Translations under genes and position numbers: made by a program
Part shown: piece by piece, positions 1 to 8,499 of the stretch
Layout of the letters: each line of letters starts with the position of its first letter
Position numbering within the stretch: the stretch's first letter is position 1
Assembly (NCBI RefSeq): GCF_030124145.1
Contig: NZ_JASKMS010000043.1
Span: 1 to 52,297, forward strand
Source of the DNA: Streptomyces sp. 378
GTDB lineage: Bacteria > Actinomycetota > Actinomycetes > Streptomycetales > Streptomycetaceae
Length of the DNA stretch: 52,297 nt
Reading direction: 5' to 3'
Notes under the pieces: model-generated
The model's database searches: none
Told to the model about the DNA's origin: nothing
Seen by the model: only the letters and a program-made list of their open reading frames with translations

Positions 1-64
1 CGAAGTGCCGGTCGCCAGTGGCGTCGGGCACGTACTTCACAGTGACAACGATCCTCAAGCTCAT
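1..64 (-). CDS. etfB: Electron transfer flavoprotein beta subunit, N-terminal 21 codons (cut by window edge)
   Basis: The first 64 bases read on the minus strand as an ATG start followed by MSLRIVVTVKYVPDATGDRH, the typical N-terminus of ETF beta (FixA-like), which carries electrons from acyl-CoA dehydrogenases to the quinone pool. It starts 10 bases after the stop of the 3-hydroxyacyl-CoA dehydrogenase, with AAAGGA as ribosome binding site, so it continues the same transcript. It fits the glutaryl-CoA dehydrogenase-like gene upstream in the operon, whose FAD needs such an acceptor. Only the start is visible; ETF alpha would be expected beyond the window. Confidence 0.8.
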   Translation of the reverse strand, partial: MSLRIVVTVKYVPDATGDRHF

Positions 65-74
65 GGCTTTCCTT

Positions 75-992
75 TCAGCCGGAGTAGTCGTGGAAGCCGC
101 GGCCCGTCTTCCGGCCGAGGAGACCTGCGTCCACCATGCGCAGCAGGAGGGGCGGCGCGGCGTGCAGCGGCTCCCTGTGCTCGGCGTACATGGAGTCCGC
201 GATCGCCTTGAGGGTGTCCAGGCCGATCAGGTCGGCCAGATGCAAGGGGCCCATGGGGTGGGCGCAGCCGAGCACCATGCCGTTGTCGATGTCGTCGGCG
301 GAGGCGAGACCCGACTCCAGCATGCGGATCGCGGACAACAGGTAAGGCACCAGGAGCGAGTTGACGACGAATCCGGCCCGGTCCCTGGCGTGGATGACCT
401 GCTTGCCCAGGGCCCGGCTGACGAACTCCCCTGCCCGGTGACGGGTTTGTTCACTGGTCAGCAGGGACGGGACCAGCTCGACGAGGTCCAGAACCGGCAC
501 CGGGTTGAAGAAGTGCACGCCGATCACCTGCTGTGCGCGCCCCGTCGCCGAGCCGAGTTTCATGATGGGAATGGAAGAGGTGTTGGAGGCGAGGATCGCG
601 TCCGGTCGGGCGAGCACCTTGTCGAGTACCGCGAAGATCTCGGTCTTCACCTGTTCGTCCTCGGCCACCGCTTCTATGACGATGTCGCGGTCGGCGAGGT
701 CGGCCAGGTCGGTGGTGAAGCCGATCCGACGGAGGGACGAACCGCTGTCGGCCGGGGCGAGTCTGCCGCCGCGTACCGCGCGTGCCAGAGACCTGGCGAT
801 TCTTTCCCGGCCCGCGTCGACCGCCTCGGGGCCGGTCTCGCTGACGAGGACGTCGAGGCCGGCTCGGGCACAGACCTCGGCGATGCCGCTGCCCATGAGT
901 CCAGCTCCGACGACGCCCACGCGGCGGATGGGCTCGGGAGCCGCTCCGTTCGGGACGGCGTCGGAGGGGGTGCCTGACGGCTGTGTGGACAT
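75..992 (-). CDS. 3-hydroxyacyl-CoA (3-hydroxybutyryl-CoA) dehydrogenase
   Basis: A 305-aa protein of normal family length. It has an N-terminal Rossmann fold with GVVGAGLMGSGIAE (about residues 26-39), the SNTSS segment and the HFFNPVPVLDLVE segment with the catalytic His, and a C-terminal domain ending GLLGRKTGRGFHDYSG. It oxidises (S)-3-hydroxyacyl-CoA to 3-oxoacyl-CoA with NAD(P)+. The first 24 residues are a low-complexity lead, so the functional start may lie slightly downstream. It sits 34 bases after the acyl-CoA ligase and 10 bases before etfB. With the glutaryl-CoA dehydrogenase-like enzyme it would handle the 3-hydroxybutyryl-CoA stage after hydration of crotonyl-CoA; no enoyl-CoA hydratase is seen in the window. 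Confidence 0.9.
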   Translation of the reverse strand: MSTQPSGTPSDAVPNGAAPEPIRRVGVVGAGLMGSGIAEVCARAGLDVLVSETGPEAVDAGRERIARSLARAVRGGRLAPADSGSSLRRIGFTTDLADLADRDIVIEAVAEDEQVKTEIFAVLDKVLARPDAILASNTSSIPIMKLGSATGRAQQVIGVHFFNPVPVLDLVELVPSLLTSEQTRHRAGEFVSRALGKQVIHARDRAGFVVNSLLVPYLLSAIRMLESGLASADDIDNGMVLGCAHPMGPLHLADLIGLDTLKAIADSMYAEHREPLHAAPPLLLRMVDAGLLGRKTGRGFHDYSG

Positions 993-1026
993 GAGTACCT
1001 CTCCATGGTGTCTGGTCCGGCCGGGC

Positions 1027-2553
1027 TCAGCCCCGCAGCAGGCTCCGCTGCAACTTGCCGGTGGCGGTGCGCGGCAGACGGTCCCGCAGTTCGAGCCGAC
1101 GGGGGATCTTGTGTCGGGTGAGGGAGGTGGACAGGAACGTCTGGATGTTCTCCAGGGAGCAGTCCGTGCCCTCGGCGGGTACGACGATGGCGGTGACGAT
1201 CTCTCCCCAGACGGGATCGGGCGTTCCGACGACCGCCGCTTCGTCCACGCAGGGACACGCCGCCAGCGCTTCCTCCACCTCCGTCGGATCCACGTTCTCC
1301 CCGCCGGTGATGATCGTGTCCTTCATTCTGCCGACCACCACCAGACGGCCCTCGGGATCCATGTAGCCCCGGTCGCCCCCGTGGAACCAGCCGCCGGCGT
1401 CGCGGGCCGCCGCCGAGTCCTCCGGCAGGCCCAGGTATCCGGCAGCCACGCTGGGGCTCCGGACGACGATCTCCCCCGTCGTGCCGTGCGGTAGGGGGCG
1501 GTTGTCGGGACCGACGATCCGGACCTCGGCCAGTGGGGCGGCCAGTCCGGCCTCACCGGAGCAGCCCGGGCCGTCGCGCGGGTCGCGGTAGGTGACGCCG
1601 GCGGCGGTCTCGGTGAGGCCGTAGGAGCTGAGGACCGGGATGCCGCGGCGGTGGAACACCTCGGCGACCGGCGCAGGTGCCGCCGCTCCCCCGCTGAGGA
1701 TCCAGCGCAGCGAGGACAGGTCCGCCGCGGCGAAGCCCGGGTGCCGTGCGATCAGGGCGAGCATCGCCGGTACGGCGAAGGTCACGCTGACGCGGTGCCG
1801 TCGTACGGTCGTCAGGAAGTTGTCGACGGAGAAGGCGGGCTCCAGGATGACGGTTCCGCCCTTGGCCCAGGTGTAGGAGCCGACGCCGCTCAGTACCGCT
1901 ATGTGGAAGACGGGTGTGGTGATGAGCGTGACGTCGTCCCGTGCCAGGTCCAGGCCCAGGAGTCCGTTGACACAGCTCCAGAACACGTTGCCGTGGGTGA
2001 GGAGTACACCCTTCGGGCGGCCGGAGGTGCCTGAGGTGTAGGCGATGAGGGCGAGGTCGTCCTCCGCCACGGGTGCCGGGGTGTCGTCGTCGGTGGGTTC
2101 GTCCGGCGGCCGGTTCAGTGCGGAGTATCCGTCGGGTGGCTCCTCGTCCAGGCACAGACGGGTGATGTCCGGCGTTGCGGTGCCGTCGAGTTTTGCGGCG
2201 CAGGCGGCGTCCGTGACCAGGACGTCCGCCCCCGAGTCGGCCAGCAGGTAGGCGATCTCGGGGGGCGTGGCCGCCCCGTTGACCGGGACGAACACGCCTC
2301 CGATGCGGGACGTGGCGTACATCAGGACGAAGACCTCGGGGCGCGAGGCGCCCGCGTAGGCGACGACGCTGCCCGGCCCGGCACCGTGCCCGCGCAGGTG
2401 TCGTGCGCAGGCGACGATCCAGTCCCGCAGCTGCCCGTAGGTCCATGCGCGGTCACCGAACACGAGCGCCGTGCGGTGGGGGTGCAGCTGGGCGCGGCGT
2501 TCCAGCAGATGGCCCAGGCGGAACATGGGGCGTGGTCGGGTGGGGCCGGTCAT
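1027..2553 (-). CDS. AMP-dependent acyl-CoA synthetase/ligase
   Basis: A 508-aa adenylate-forming ligase. Motifs: phosphate-binding loop YTSGTSGRPKG, SYGLTETAAG, GGDRGYMDPEGRLVVVGR, the hinge KDTIITGGENVDPTEVE and C-terminal PRTATGKLQR with the catalytic Lys. It activates a carboxylic acid as acyl-AMP and then acyl-CoA; specificity cannot be read. The ATG at 2553 is chosen because AAAGGA lies 8 bases upstream and homology begins at FRLGHLLERRAQLHP. The open frame runs much further upstream, but that part lies antisense in the MFS gene. Its position between transporter and beta-oxidation-type genes fits uptake followed by CoA activation. Confidence 0.9.
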   Translation of the reverse strand: MTGPTRPRPMFRLGHLLERRAQLHPHRTALVFGDRAWTYGQLRDWIVACARHLRGHGAGPGSVVAYAGASRPEVFVLMYATSRIGGVFVPVNGAATPPEIAYLLADSGADVLVTDAACAAKLDGTATPDITRLCLDEEPPDGYSALNRPPDEPTDDDTPAPVAEDDLALIAYTSGTSGRPKGVLLTHGNVFWSCVNGLLGLDLARDDVTLITTPVFHIAVLSGVGSYTWAKGGTVILEPAFSVDNFLTTVRRHRVSVTFAVPAMLALIARHPGFAAADLSSLRWILSGGAAAPAPVAEVFHRRGIPVLSSYGLTETAAGVTYRDPRDGPGCSGEAGLAAPLAEVRIVGPDNRPLPHGTTGEIVVRSPSVAAGYLGLPEDSAAARDAGGWFHGGDRGYMDPEGRLVVVGRMKDTIITGGENVDPTEVEEALAACPCVDEAAVVGTPDPVWGEIVTAIVVPAEGTDCSLENIQTFLSTSLTRHKIPRRLELRDRLPRTATGKLQRSLLRG

Positions 2554-2648
2554 GGCGTCGGTCCTTTCAGGCGTGGCGGCCGGTGGCGCCGGTTCTGCTT
2601 CGGGTGTCGGGGGTGTCGGTGCGGATGACCGGGTGGTCGCGCGGTCCG

Positions 2649-4421
2649 TCAGGCATCGGCCGGCTCCGCGGTGACGGGCGCGTCCGGTCGGTGTCCCTTG
2701 ATCAGGACCACGGTGACCACCGCCGCCGCGATCGCGCACAGTCCGACGATCAGGTAACCGAGCGAGTAAGCGTTGCCCAGGGCCTGGAAGGCGGTGTCCT
2801 TCAGCGGGTTGAACGGCACGGTCGAACCGTCGGGCAGGGCGACGGTCTCGGGGACGGCGTTCGCGCCGAGGGGACCGGAGTTGACGGCCGCGATGGCGCC
2901 CTCCACGGTCTCCCGCTGCGCGTCCGGGGCGGTTGCCGCTGAGGCGTTGAAGGTGTCCAGGGCCTGTCCCAGGGCCGGGTCGGACGCGACCTTGTCGCTG
3001 ATCTCGTGCGCCGCCCGGCTGAGGGCGATGGCACCGACGACGGCCGGGCCGAGCGTGAACCCGAAGTCGCGCAGCAGGCTGGTCCAGCCGGCGGCCATGC
3101 CGGCGAGGTTGTGCGGCACGGTGTTGATCACCACGGCGGTGACCGCGGACAGCACGAACGCCACGCCGGCACCCGCCACGACGAGCGGAGCGATGAGGGG
3201 AGTCACCGACTGCTGGTCGATCGGTATCGAGGCCATCCAGAAGTCGCCCGCCCCGAGGAGCAGAAGACCACCGCCGAGGACCCACTTCGGGTCGTACCGC
3301 TCGATGAGGCGGGAGGCGATGGGCACCTGGATCAGAGCCGAGACGCCGTTGAAGACGATGAACGCGAGGGATGCCTTCAGGGGGGTGAAGCCTTGGATGG
3401 CGGTGAGGCGGATGCTGGTCACATAGCCGGTGCCCAGGTAGCAGAACATGCCGACGACCGTGACGATCGCCGCGACGGTGAAGTTGCGGTTGGCGAACAG
3501 GTCGAGCTGGAGCAGCGGAGACGTCGAGCGGCGTTCGGCGAGGACGAAGGCGACCAGGAAGACGGCGGCCACGACGAACCCGCCGATGACCTCGATGCTG
3601 CCCCAGCCGCTCGTGGGCCCCTGGATGACGGCGAACAGCAGGGCCACGGCGGCGACGGCTATCGTGATCTGCCCCGGCCAGTCCAGGGAACGGCCGTCGG
3701 GCGACTTCGAGTCCTTGGCCAGGGCGAAGGCGAGCACGGCCGACACGGCGGCGAGTACGACGACGACGAGGAACGCCCACCGCCAACCCGAGTTGGGCCA
3801 CGAGCCGAACTGCGACTGCGCGACCAGGCCGCAGGCCAGGGGCGACAGCACGCTGCCCATGGACAGCGCGGCCGCCCAGACGGAGATGGAACGCGCTCGT
3901 GCGCGTGGCGTGTGCGTGCCCGCGGCGATCATCGCCAGGGTCGTCGGGATCACGGCGGCCGCGCCGATACCGGCGATGATCTGGCCGGTCCACAGCACGG
4001 TCAGCCGGGTCATGTGACCGGCCTCGGGACCCGGTGTCAGCACGCAGACGGCGAACCCGACCGCCACCAGCACCGAACCGCCGACCAGAAGCCGGCGCCG
4101 TCCGAACATGTCACCGAGCAGACCGAAGGTCAGCTCCAGGACCGTGACGGGGACGAGGAAGGCATCGGTGATCCAGGTCAGCTCGGAGGCCGAGGTATGG
4201 AAGTCCTGCTGGAACAGACCGTTGAGGCCGGCGGGCACGGTCAGGGCGAACTGGGCCATGAAGACGCAGAGAGCCGCCGCGATGAGCGTGCCCCGTGCCA
4301 GGGTGTCGACGCCGAGCGGCTGCCCGGACTTCTGCCGCACTGCCGAGGAGGCGGTCTTCGCTGCCGACGATGCGGCCGGGGAACCGGCGCCGCTTCCGAC
4401 GCCGGTGTCGGATCTGGCCAT
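2649..4421 (-). CDS. MFS transporter, DHA2-like (14-helix type)
   Basis: A 590-aa membrane protein with about 14 hydrophobic segments. It carries the family's loop 2-3 motif as GLLGDMFGRRRLLVGG and a TM5-like motif near GSVLSPLACGLV. A 38-residue Ala/Ser-rich leader precedes TM1, and a soluble insert of about 80 residues (SDKVASDPALGQALDTFNAS onward) lies before the last helix, as in DHA2 permeases. It starts at an ATG with GGAAGGA 7 bases upstream. DHA2 members usually export drugs, but in a catabolic operon it may import the substrate or export toxic intermediates. Confidence 0.88.
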   Translation of the reverse strand: MARSDTGVGSGAGSPAASSAAKTASSAVRQKSGQPLGVDTLARGTLIAAALCVFMAQFALTVPAGLNGLFQQDFHTSASELTWITDAFLVPVTVLELTFGLLGDMFGRRRLLVGGSVLVAVGFAVCVLTPGPEAGHMTRLTVLWTGQIIAGIGAAAVIPTTLAMIAAGTHTPRARARSISVWAAALSMGSVLSPLACGLVAQSQFGSWPNSGWRWAFLVVVVLAAVSAVLAFALAKDSKSPDGRSLDWPGQITIAVAAVALLFAVIQGPTSGWGSIEVIGGFVVAAVFLVAFVLAERRSTSPLLQLDLFANRNFTVAAIVTVVGMFCYLGTGYVTSIRLTAIQGFTPLKASLAFIVFNGVSALIQVPIASRLIERYDPKWVLGGGLLLLGAGDFWMASIPIDQQSVTPLIAPLVVAGAGVAFVLSAVTAVVINTVPHNLAGMAAGWTSLLRDFGFTLGPAVVGAIALSRAAHEISDKVASDPALGQALDTFNASAATAPDAQRETVEGAIAAVNSGPLGANAVPETVALPDGSTVPFNPLKDTAFQALGNAYSLGYLIVGLCAIAAAVVTVVLIKGHRPDAPVTAEPADA

Positions 4422-4511
4422 ACGTGGGTCCTTCCGAGGTGATGCGTGACGTGACCTGTCGGTAAGGGGGGTGGCTGTACCTGTCGGTAAAAGGGAGTGG
4501 CGGCCGGGCTG

Positions 4512-5630
4512 TCAGCGCCCGGAGGCGGGTGAGATGACGAAGTTGCTGAAGCCCCCGTGGCGGGAACCCACGTTGTTGATCGCGGCGTTCACCTCGTCGA
4601 GCGGGTAGACGTGGTGGCGCAGCGGCGAGAGATCGAGCAGGCCCGACGCGACCATGTCGGCCATGTCCTGTCCCTCGCCGGGCGTGAACCAGACGGACCC
4701 GCGGACGATCTGGTCCAGGTCCATCATTCGGTGCAGGTCGAGGGGCACTTCCCCGGCGACGGCGCCGATGTTGACGGCGACGCCGCCGCGGGCCAGCGCC
4801 CGCACGCCCTGCTGAAGGGTTTCGTGGGGTGCGCCCGGCCCGAGGGCGTCGATGTAGGCGTCCACGCCGGCCCCGCCGGTCTCCGCCGCGATCCACTCGT
4901 CCACCGGACCGTCGTGCAGGGAGTGCAGGCGCACCAGTCCCGGCCTGAGCTTGTCGATCTCGGCGAGCAGGTCACGGTCGCGGCCGGTGCCGTACAGCGT
5001 CGTGATGCCCATCGCCGGGGCCAGCAGCGCCGCGGCGATGCCGAGGGTGCCGGTGATGCCGTTGACCAGAACACTGCGCCCGGGGCCGACGCCGGCCTTG
5101 CGGAGCGCCGAGTACATGGTGCCCAGGTAGCCGAAGCGGGCGGCGGCCTCGAAGGGCAGGGAGTCGGGGATGTGGACGAGCGACGACGCGGGCGCGATCA
5201 TCTTCTCCGCCAGGCCGCCCTGGTAGCGGTCGAGCAGCCTGACGGAGGTGGCCGAGAAACCGAAGTAGCCGGCGAAGGCGAAGCTCGCGCAGTGGACGAG
5301 CCTGCCGTTACGGCAGGCGCGGCACGCGCCGCAGGTGCGGCCCGGGTTGACGTAGACCCGGTCGCCGACCTCGACGCCATGGACCCCCTCGCCGACCTCC
5401 TCGACGACACCGGCGGGATCGAGCCCGAACACGGCCGGGAGGGAGGGCAGGGGGTTGAGCGGGAACCAAGTGGTCCAGTTGCTCAGGATGTTGGCCAGGT
5501 TGGGTACGATGTTCACGGCGTGCACGGCCACCCGGACATCGCCGGGTCCGGGCGCCGGTACGGGAATCCGCTCGATCTTCATCGGCTCGCCGACGTTGTG
5601 CATTCGCGCTGCGCGCATGGTCGAGGTCAT
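4512..5630 (-). CDS. Medium-chain alcohol dehydrogenase-like oxidoreductase lacking the catalytic zinc site
   Basis: A 372-aa MDR-superfamily protein. The structural zinc lobe is intact: Cys100, Cys103, Cys106 and Cys114 in the standard spacing. The usual catalytic-zinc ligands are absent: the GHE segment reads GLD (residues 69-71), and the region that normally holds the first Cys reads AVNIVPNLANI. The nucleotide-binding fold is present around GRSVLVNGITGTLGIAAALLA, although the normal GxGxxG is GITGTLG. It therefore probably acts as a zinc-independent reductase or dehydrogenase on a CoA or ring intermediate. The gene is separated from its upstream neighbour by 326 bases, so it may have its own promoter. 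Confidence 0.85.
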   Translation of the reverse strand: MTSTMRAARMHNVGEPMKIERIPVPAPGPGDVRVAVHAVNIVPNLANILSNWTTWFPLNPLPSLPAVFGLDPAGVVEEVGEGVHGVEVGDRVYVNPGRTCGACRACRNGRLVHCASFAFAGYFGFSATSVRLLDRYQGGLAEKMIAPASSLVHIPDSLPFEAAARFGYLGTMYSALRKAGVGPGRSVLVNGITGTLGIAAALLAPAMGITTLYGTGRDRDLLAEIDKLRPGLVRLHSLHDGPVDEWIAAETGGAGVDAYIDALGPGAPHETLQQGVRALARGGVAVNIGAVAGEVPLDLHRMMDLDQIVRGSVWFTPGEGQDMADMVASGLLDLSPLRHHVYPLDEVNAAINNVGSRHGGFSNFVISPASGR

Positions 5631-5956
5631 GGCCTCTCCTCAAGGGGGCGGAGTTGTCTCCGGGTACGGCAGGGGCGGGCACTGGGCGGGTACTGGGGGT
5701 GCTGTCGGCCGCTGCCGCCGCGGTCTTCCGGTGGCTCCACGGGCGGCCCCTTGGGCCGGTGACGGCGAGGGGCCGTCAAGCCGCGCCAAGGGCGTGTGAA
5801 GAGTGGGCGAACCCGCCACGGGTGGGTTCTTACGCGTTCGGGCTGGTGAGGGGCCATACGACGATGCGTCTTCCGCCGTGCTCGGGGTCGTCCCGCCGAC
5901 CTCGGTAACGGTGGTGCTGCGCCGCGCCGCACGGGCCCGGTCTCACGACCGCCCGG
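5631..5956. other. Intergenic gap of 326 bp, no gene recognised
   Basis: Short open frames cross this stretch on both strands, but none has family resemblance or a convincing ribosome binding site. It may hold the promoter of the medium-chain dehydrogenase and downstream genes. No clear -10/-35 pair or strong terminator hairpin was seen. Confidence 0.4.
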
Positions 5957-7126
5957 TCAGCGGTATGCGGCGAGACCCGTGACGGACTCGCCGACGACCA
6001 GGGTGTGGATCTCCTCGGTGCCCTCGTAGGTGAGCACCGTCTCCAGGTTGTTGGCGTGCCGCAGCACCGGGTACTCGGTGGTGATGCCGTTGGCGCCGAG
6101 GATGGTGCGGGCGTCGCGCGCGATGTCGAGGGCGGCGCGGACGTTGGCGAGCTTGCCCAGGCTGACGTGCTCGGGTCGCAGCTGACCGGCGTCCTTGAGC
6201 TTGCTCAGGCGCAGGGCGAGCAGTTGGGAGTGCACGAGGCCGACCTGCATTCCGGCGAGCTTGCGCTGGGTGAGCTGGAAGCCGCCGAGGGGCCGCCCGA
6301 ACTGCTCGCGGGTCGTGGAGTAGTCCAGGGCCGAGAGGTAGCAGGTGCGGGCCGCGCCGACGACACCGCACAGGATGCCGAAGCGTGCCTCGGACAGGCA
6401 GGACAGTGGCCCGCGCAGTCCGGTCACCCCAGGGAGCACCGCCGACGACGGCAACCGCACGTCTTCCAGGTGCAGTTCGGCGGTGACGGACGCGCGCAGC
6501 GACAGCTTGCTGTGGATCTCGCTCGTCGTGAAGCCTGGGGTGCCCTTGGGGACGAGGAAGCCGCGGATGCCGTCCTCGGTGCGGGCCCAGACGACGGCGA
6601 CGTCGGCGATCGAGCCGTTGGTGATCCACATTTTGGTGCCGTTGAGGATCCAGTCGTCGCCGTCGCGCTTGGCGACGGTGCGCATGCCGCCGGGGTCGGA
6701 TCCCTGGTCGGGTTCGGTGAGTCCGAAGCAGCCGACCGCCTCACCGGAGGCGAGCCTGGGCAGCCACTCCTGCTTCTGTTCCTCCGAGCCGTAACGGTGG
6801 ATCGGGAACATCACGAGGGAGCCCTGCACGGACACGAAACTGCGCAGTCCGCTGTCGGCGGCTTCCAGTTCGCGGCAGGCGACACCGTAGGCTGCGGCAC
6901 TCGCGCCGACGCAGCCGTAGCCGTCCAGGTGCATGCCGAACAAGCCCAACTTGCCGATCACGGGCGCGAGTTCGTGTGTCGGGAAGGTGCCCGACTCGAA
7001 CCAGCCGGCCACGTGGTCAGTCACGTGGTCGCGGACGAAGGCGGCGACGGTGTCGCGGATGAGCCGTTCGTCGTCGTCGAGTTCACTGTCCAGGTCGAGG
7101 GCGTCGACGGGGTTGAGGTGGGGCAT
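5957..7126 (-). CDS. Acyl-CoA dehydrogenase of the glutaryl-CoA dehydrogenase type
   Basis: A 389-aa protein that closely follows glutaryl-CoA dehydrogenases. It has the SGLRSFVSVQGSLVM segment with Arg95 (equivalent to the substrate-binding Arg94 of mature human GCDH), CFGLTEPDQGSDP, WITNGSIADVAVVWAR and the catalytic Glu368 in TYEGTEEIH. The family oxidises and decarboxylates glutaryl-CoA to crotonyl-CoA using FAD and ETF. The ATG at 7126 overlaps the stop of the cupin gene (TGATG), so the two are translationally coupled. The substrate could be another dicarboxylic acyl-CoA, but conservation of the Arg and Glu favours a glutaryl-like substrate. Confidence 0.92.
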   Translation of the reverse strand: MPHLNPVDALDLDSELDDDERLIRDTVAAFVRDHVTDHVAGWFESGTFPTHELAPVIGKLGLFGMHLDGYGCVGASAAAYGVACRELEAADSGLRSFVSVQGSLVMFPIHRYGSEEQKQEWLPRLASGEAVGCFGLTEPDQGSDPGGMRTVAKRDGDDWILNGTKMWITNGSIADVAVVWARTEDGIRGFLVPKGTPGFTTSEIHSKLSLRASVTAELHLEDVRLPSSAVLPGVTGLRGPLSCLSEARFGILCGVVGAARTCYLSALDYSTTREQFGRPLGGFQLTQRKLAGMQVGLVHSQLLALRLSKLKDAGQLRPEHVSLGKLANVRAALDIARDARTILGANGITTEYPVLRHANNLETVLTYEGTEEIHTLVVGESVTGLAAYR

Positions 7127-7665
7127 CAGGAGTTCCTCCGGGCACCGATGAGAACGAAGAGCAGGGTTGCGGGTGAGGTGGAGCGGTTGCGCCAGGCGTG
7201 CCGGGTGCCGTTCTGCACGACGACGTCGCCGGGGGTGAGGGTGGCCTCGTTGCCGTCGTCGAGTTCGAGGACGATCTCTCCCTGGAGGAGGACGCCGTAG
7301 TCGACGGTGTCGGTGGTGTGCATGCCGGGGTGGTCCGGCTCGAACAGTTCGGCCAGGCCGGGGCTGGTGCGCAGGCGTTCTGCGACGGCCGCGGCCGGGT
7401 CGAAGTCCTCGCTCGCGTAGACCGTGTCCGGCGGGATGACCAGGTGGATCAGGCGGGTGGCGCCGGGCTCGGGGGCGTACGAGGTGACGGCGGTCGTCGG
7501 GTCGGTACCGTCGAAGGGCACGGTGGGCTGGGCGGGGGTGGCCCAGACGAGTGACGAGACGAAGCCGGGGGTGTGCTGGAGTGCGTGGGTGCGGGGCGGT
7601 CGCCCGTCCTCGACGACGGCGGCTTTGCCGTCCGCCGTCGGGCCGGTGACGATTCTCCGTGGCAT
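7126..7665 (-). CDS. Cupin-domain protein
   Basis: A 179-aa protein with a C-terminal cupin. The first motif region reads HTTDTVDYGVLLQGEIVLEL and the second reads GDVVVQNGTRHAWRN. This gives His and Asp/Glu residues for a possible metal site, but some canonical ligands are substituted. Similar small cupins accompany aromatic or acyl-CoA degradation genes, though their reactions are rarely known. The ATG has GAGGAG 7 bases upstream, and the gene is coupled to the acyl-CoA dehydrogenase by a one-base overlap. Function is unknown; an isomerase, hydrolase or binding role is possible. Confidence 0.85.
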   Translation of the reverse strand: MPRRIVTGPTADGKAAVVEDGRPPRTHALQHTPGFVSSLVWATPAQPTVPFDGTDPTTAVTSYAPEPGATRLIHLVIPPDTVYASEDFDPAAAVAERLRTSPGLAELFEPDHPGMHTTDTVDYGVLLQGEIVLELDDGNEATLTPGDVVVQNGTRHAWRNRSTSPATLLFVLIGARRNS

Positions 7666-7925
7666 GGTGCGGCTCCTCGGAAGGGGAGGTGCGGGGCGGG
7701 GCGCCGGCAGTTCGGACGGGCGGGCTGAGACGCACGGCTCGTGCCGGATCGGACAGCCGAGCAGGGGCGGCCCTTGAGACGCCGTACTGCTGGGGCTGTT
7801 GACGATGTGGGGTACTGCCCGGCGCGCCGGGAGGGGCGCCGGCTCGCCGACCCTGAGGGTTGGCGGGAGTGCGAGGGCAGTGGCCCTGGAGCTTCCAGGG
7901 AACGACGAGGTGCCCGTCGACTCCC

Positions 7926-8453
7926 CTAGGAGGGGCGCTCCTGGTTGACCATCTTGTCGAGCAGGATCACCAGTTGGGAGACCTCTTCGTCGTCGAGGAC
8001 GGCCATCCAGGCGTGCTCCCGGGCGGTCTGCCCCTCGATCGCCTGGTGCAGCAGGTCCAGGCCGTCGGATGTCAGCGAGACCCGGACGACCCGGCGGTCG
8101 TCGCGCTCGCGGCGCCGCTCGACGAGCCCGCGCTCCTCAAGGGTGTTGAGGGCACTGGAGACGCTTGCCCGGGAGGTGCCGGAGATACGGGCGATCTCCC
8201 GCTGCTCCAGATCACCGAAGATCCACAGCGTGTTCATGATCCGGAACCCGGCCCAGGTCACCCCGAGCGGCCGGTGTACGGCACCTTCGAAGTCCTGGAC
8301 CAGGCGGGCGACCAGCCGGGTGAGGTGGGTGACCACTTCGACTCCGCGGATCTGGCGCTCGCTGTGCCCCAGTTCCTTGTGGTGTGCCCGCACCTTGGCG
8401 GCGAACTCACGGGAGCGCGGATGAACGACGGGGTCACCGGGGACATCCGGCAC
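7926..8453 (-). CDS. MarR-family transcriptional regulator
   Basis: A winged-helix protein of about 175 aa. The core runs from LTRLVARLVQDFEGAVHRPLGVTWAGFRIM through the recognition region LEQREIARISGTSRASVSSALNTLEERGLVERRRE and the wing DDRRVVRVSLTSDG. The GTG at 8453 is preferred because GGGAG lies 8 bases upstream; a GTG 18 bases further out lacks such a site. The gene lies among the catabolic genes and is the obvious candidate to control them in response to an aromatic or acyl-CoA ligand. The inverted repeat at 10039-10067 is a possible target. Confidence 0.88.
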   Translation of the reverse strand: MPDVPGDPVVHPRSREFAAKVRAHHKELGHSERQIRGVEVVTHLTRLVARLVQDFEGAVHRPLGVTWAGFRIMNTLWIFGDLEQREIARISGTSRASVSSALNTLEERGLVERRRERDDRRVVRVSLTSDGLDLLHQAIEGQTAREHAWMAVLDDEEVSQLVILLDKMVNQERPS

Positions 8454-8499
8454 GGACGGAGCTCCCTTCACAAGGTGGCGCGGACAGCGCCCGGCGGTA

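Noticed and set aside
18..977. Long plus-strand frame at the left edge
   Set aside because: It mirrors the 3-hydroxyacyl-CoA dehydrogenase, and its translation is low complexity with no family resemblance.
2554..3993. Upstream extension of the acyl-CoA ligase frame to a 988-aa protein
   Set aside because: The extension is antisense to the well-supported MFS gene, has Arg/His/Gly-rich shadow composition, and a good ribosome site supports the start at 2553.
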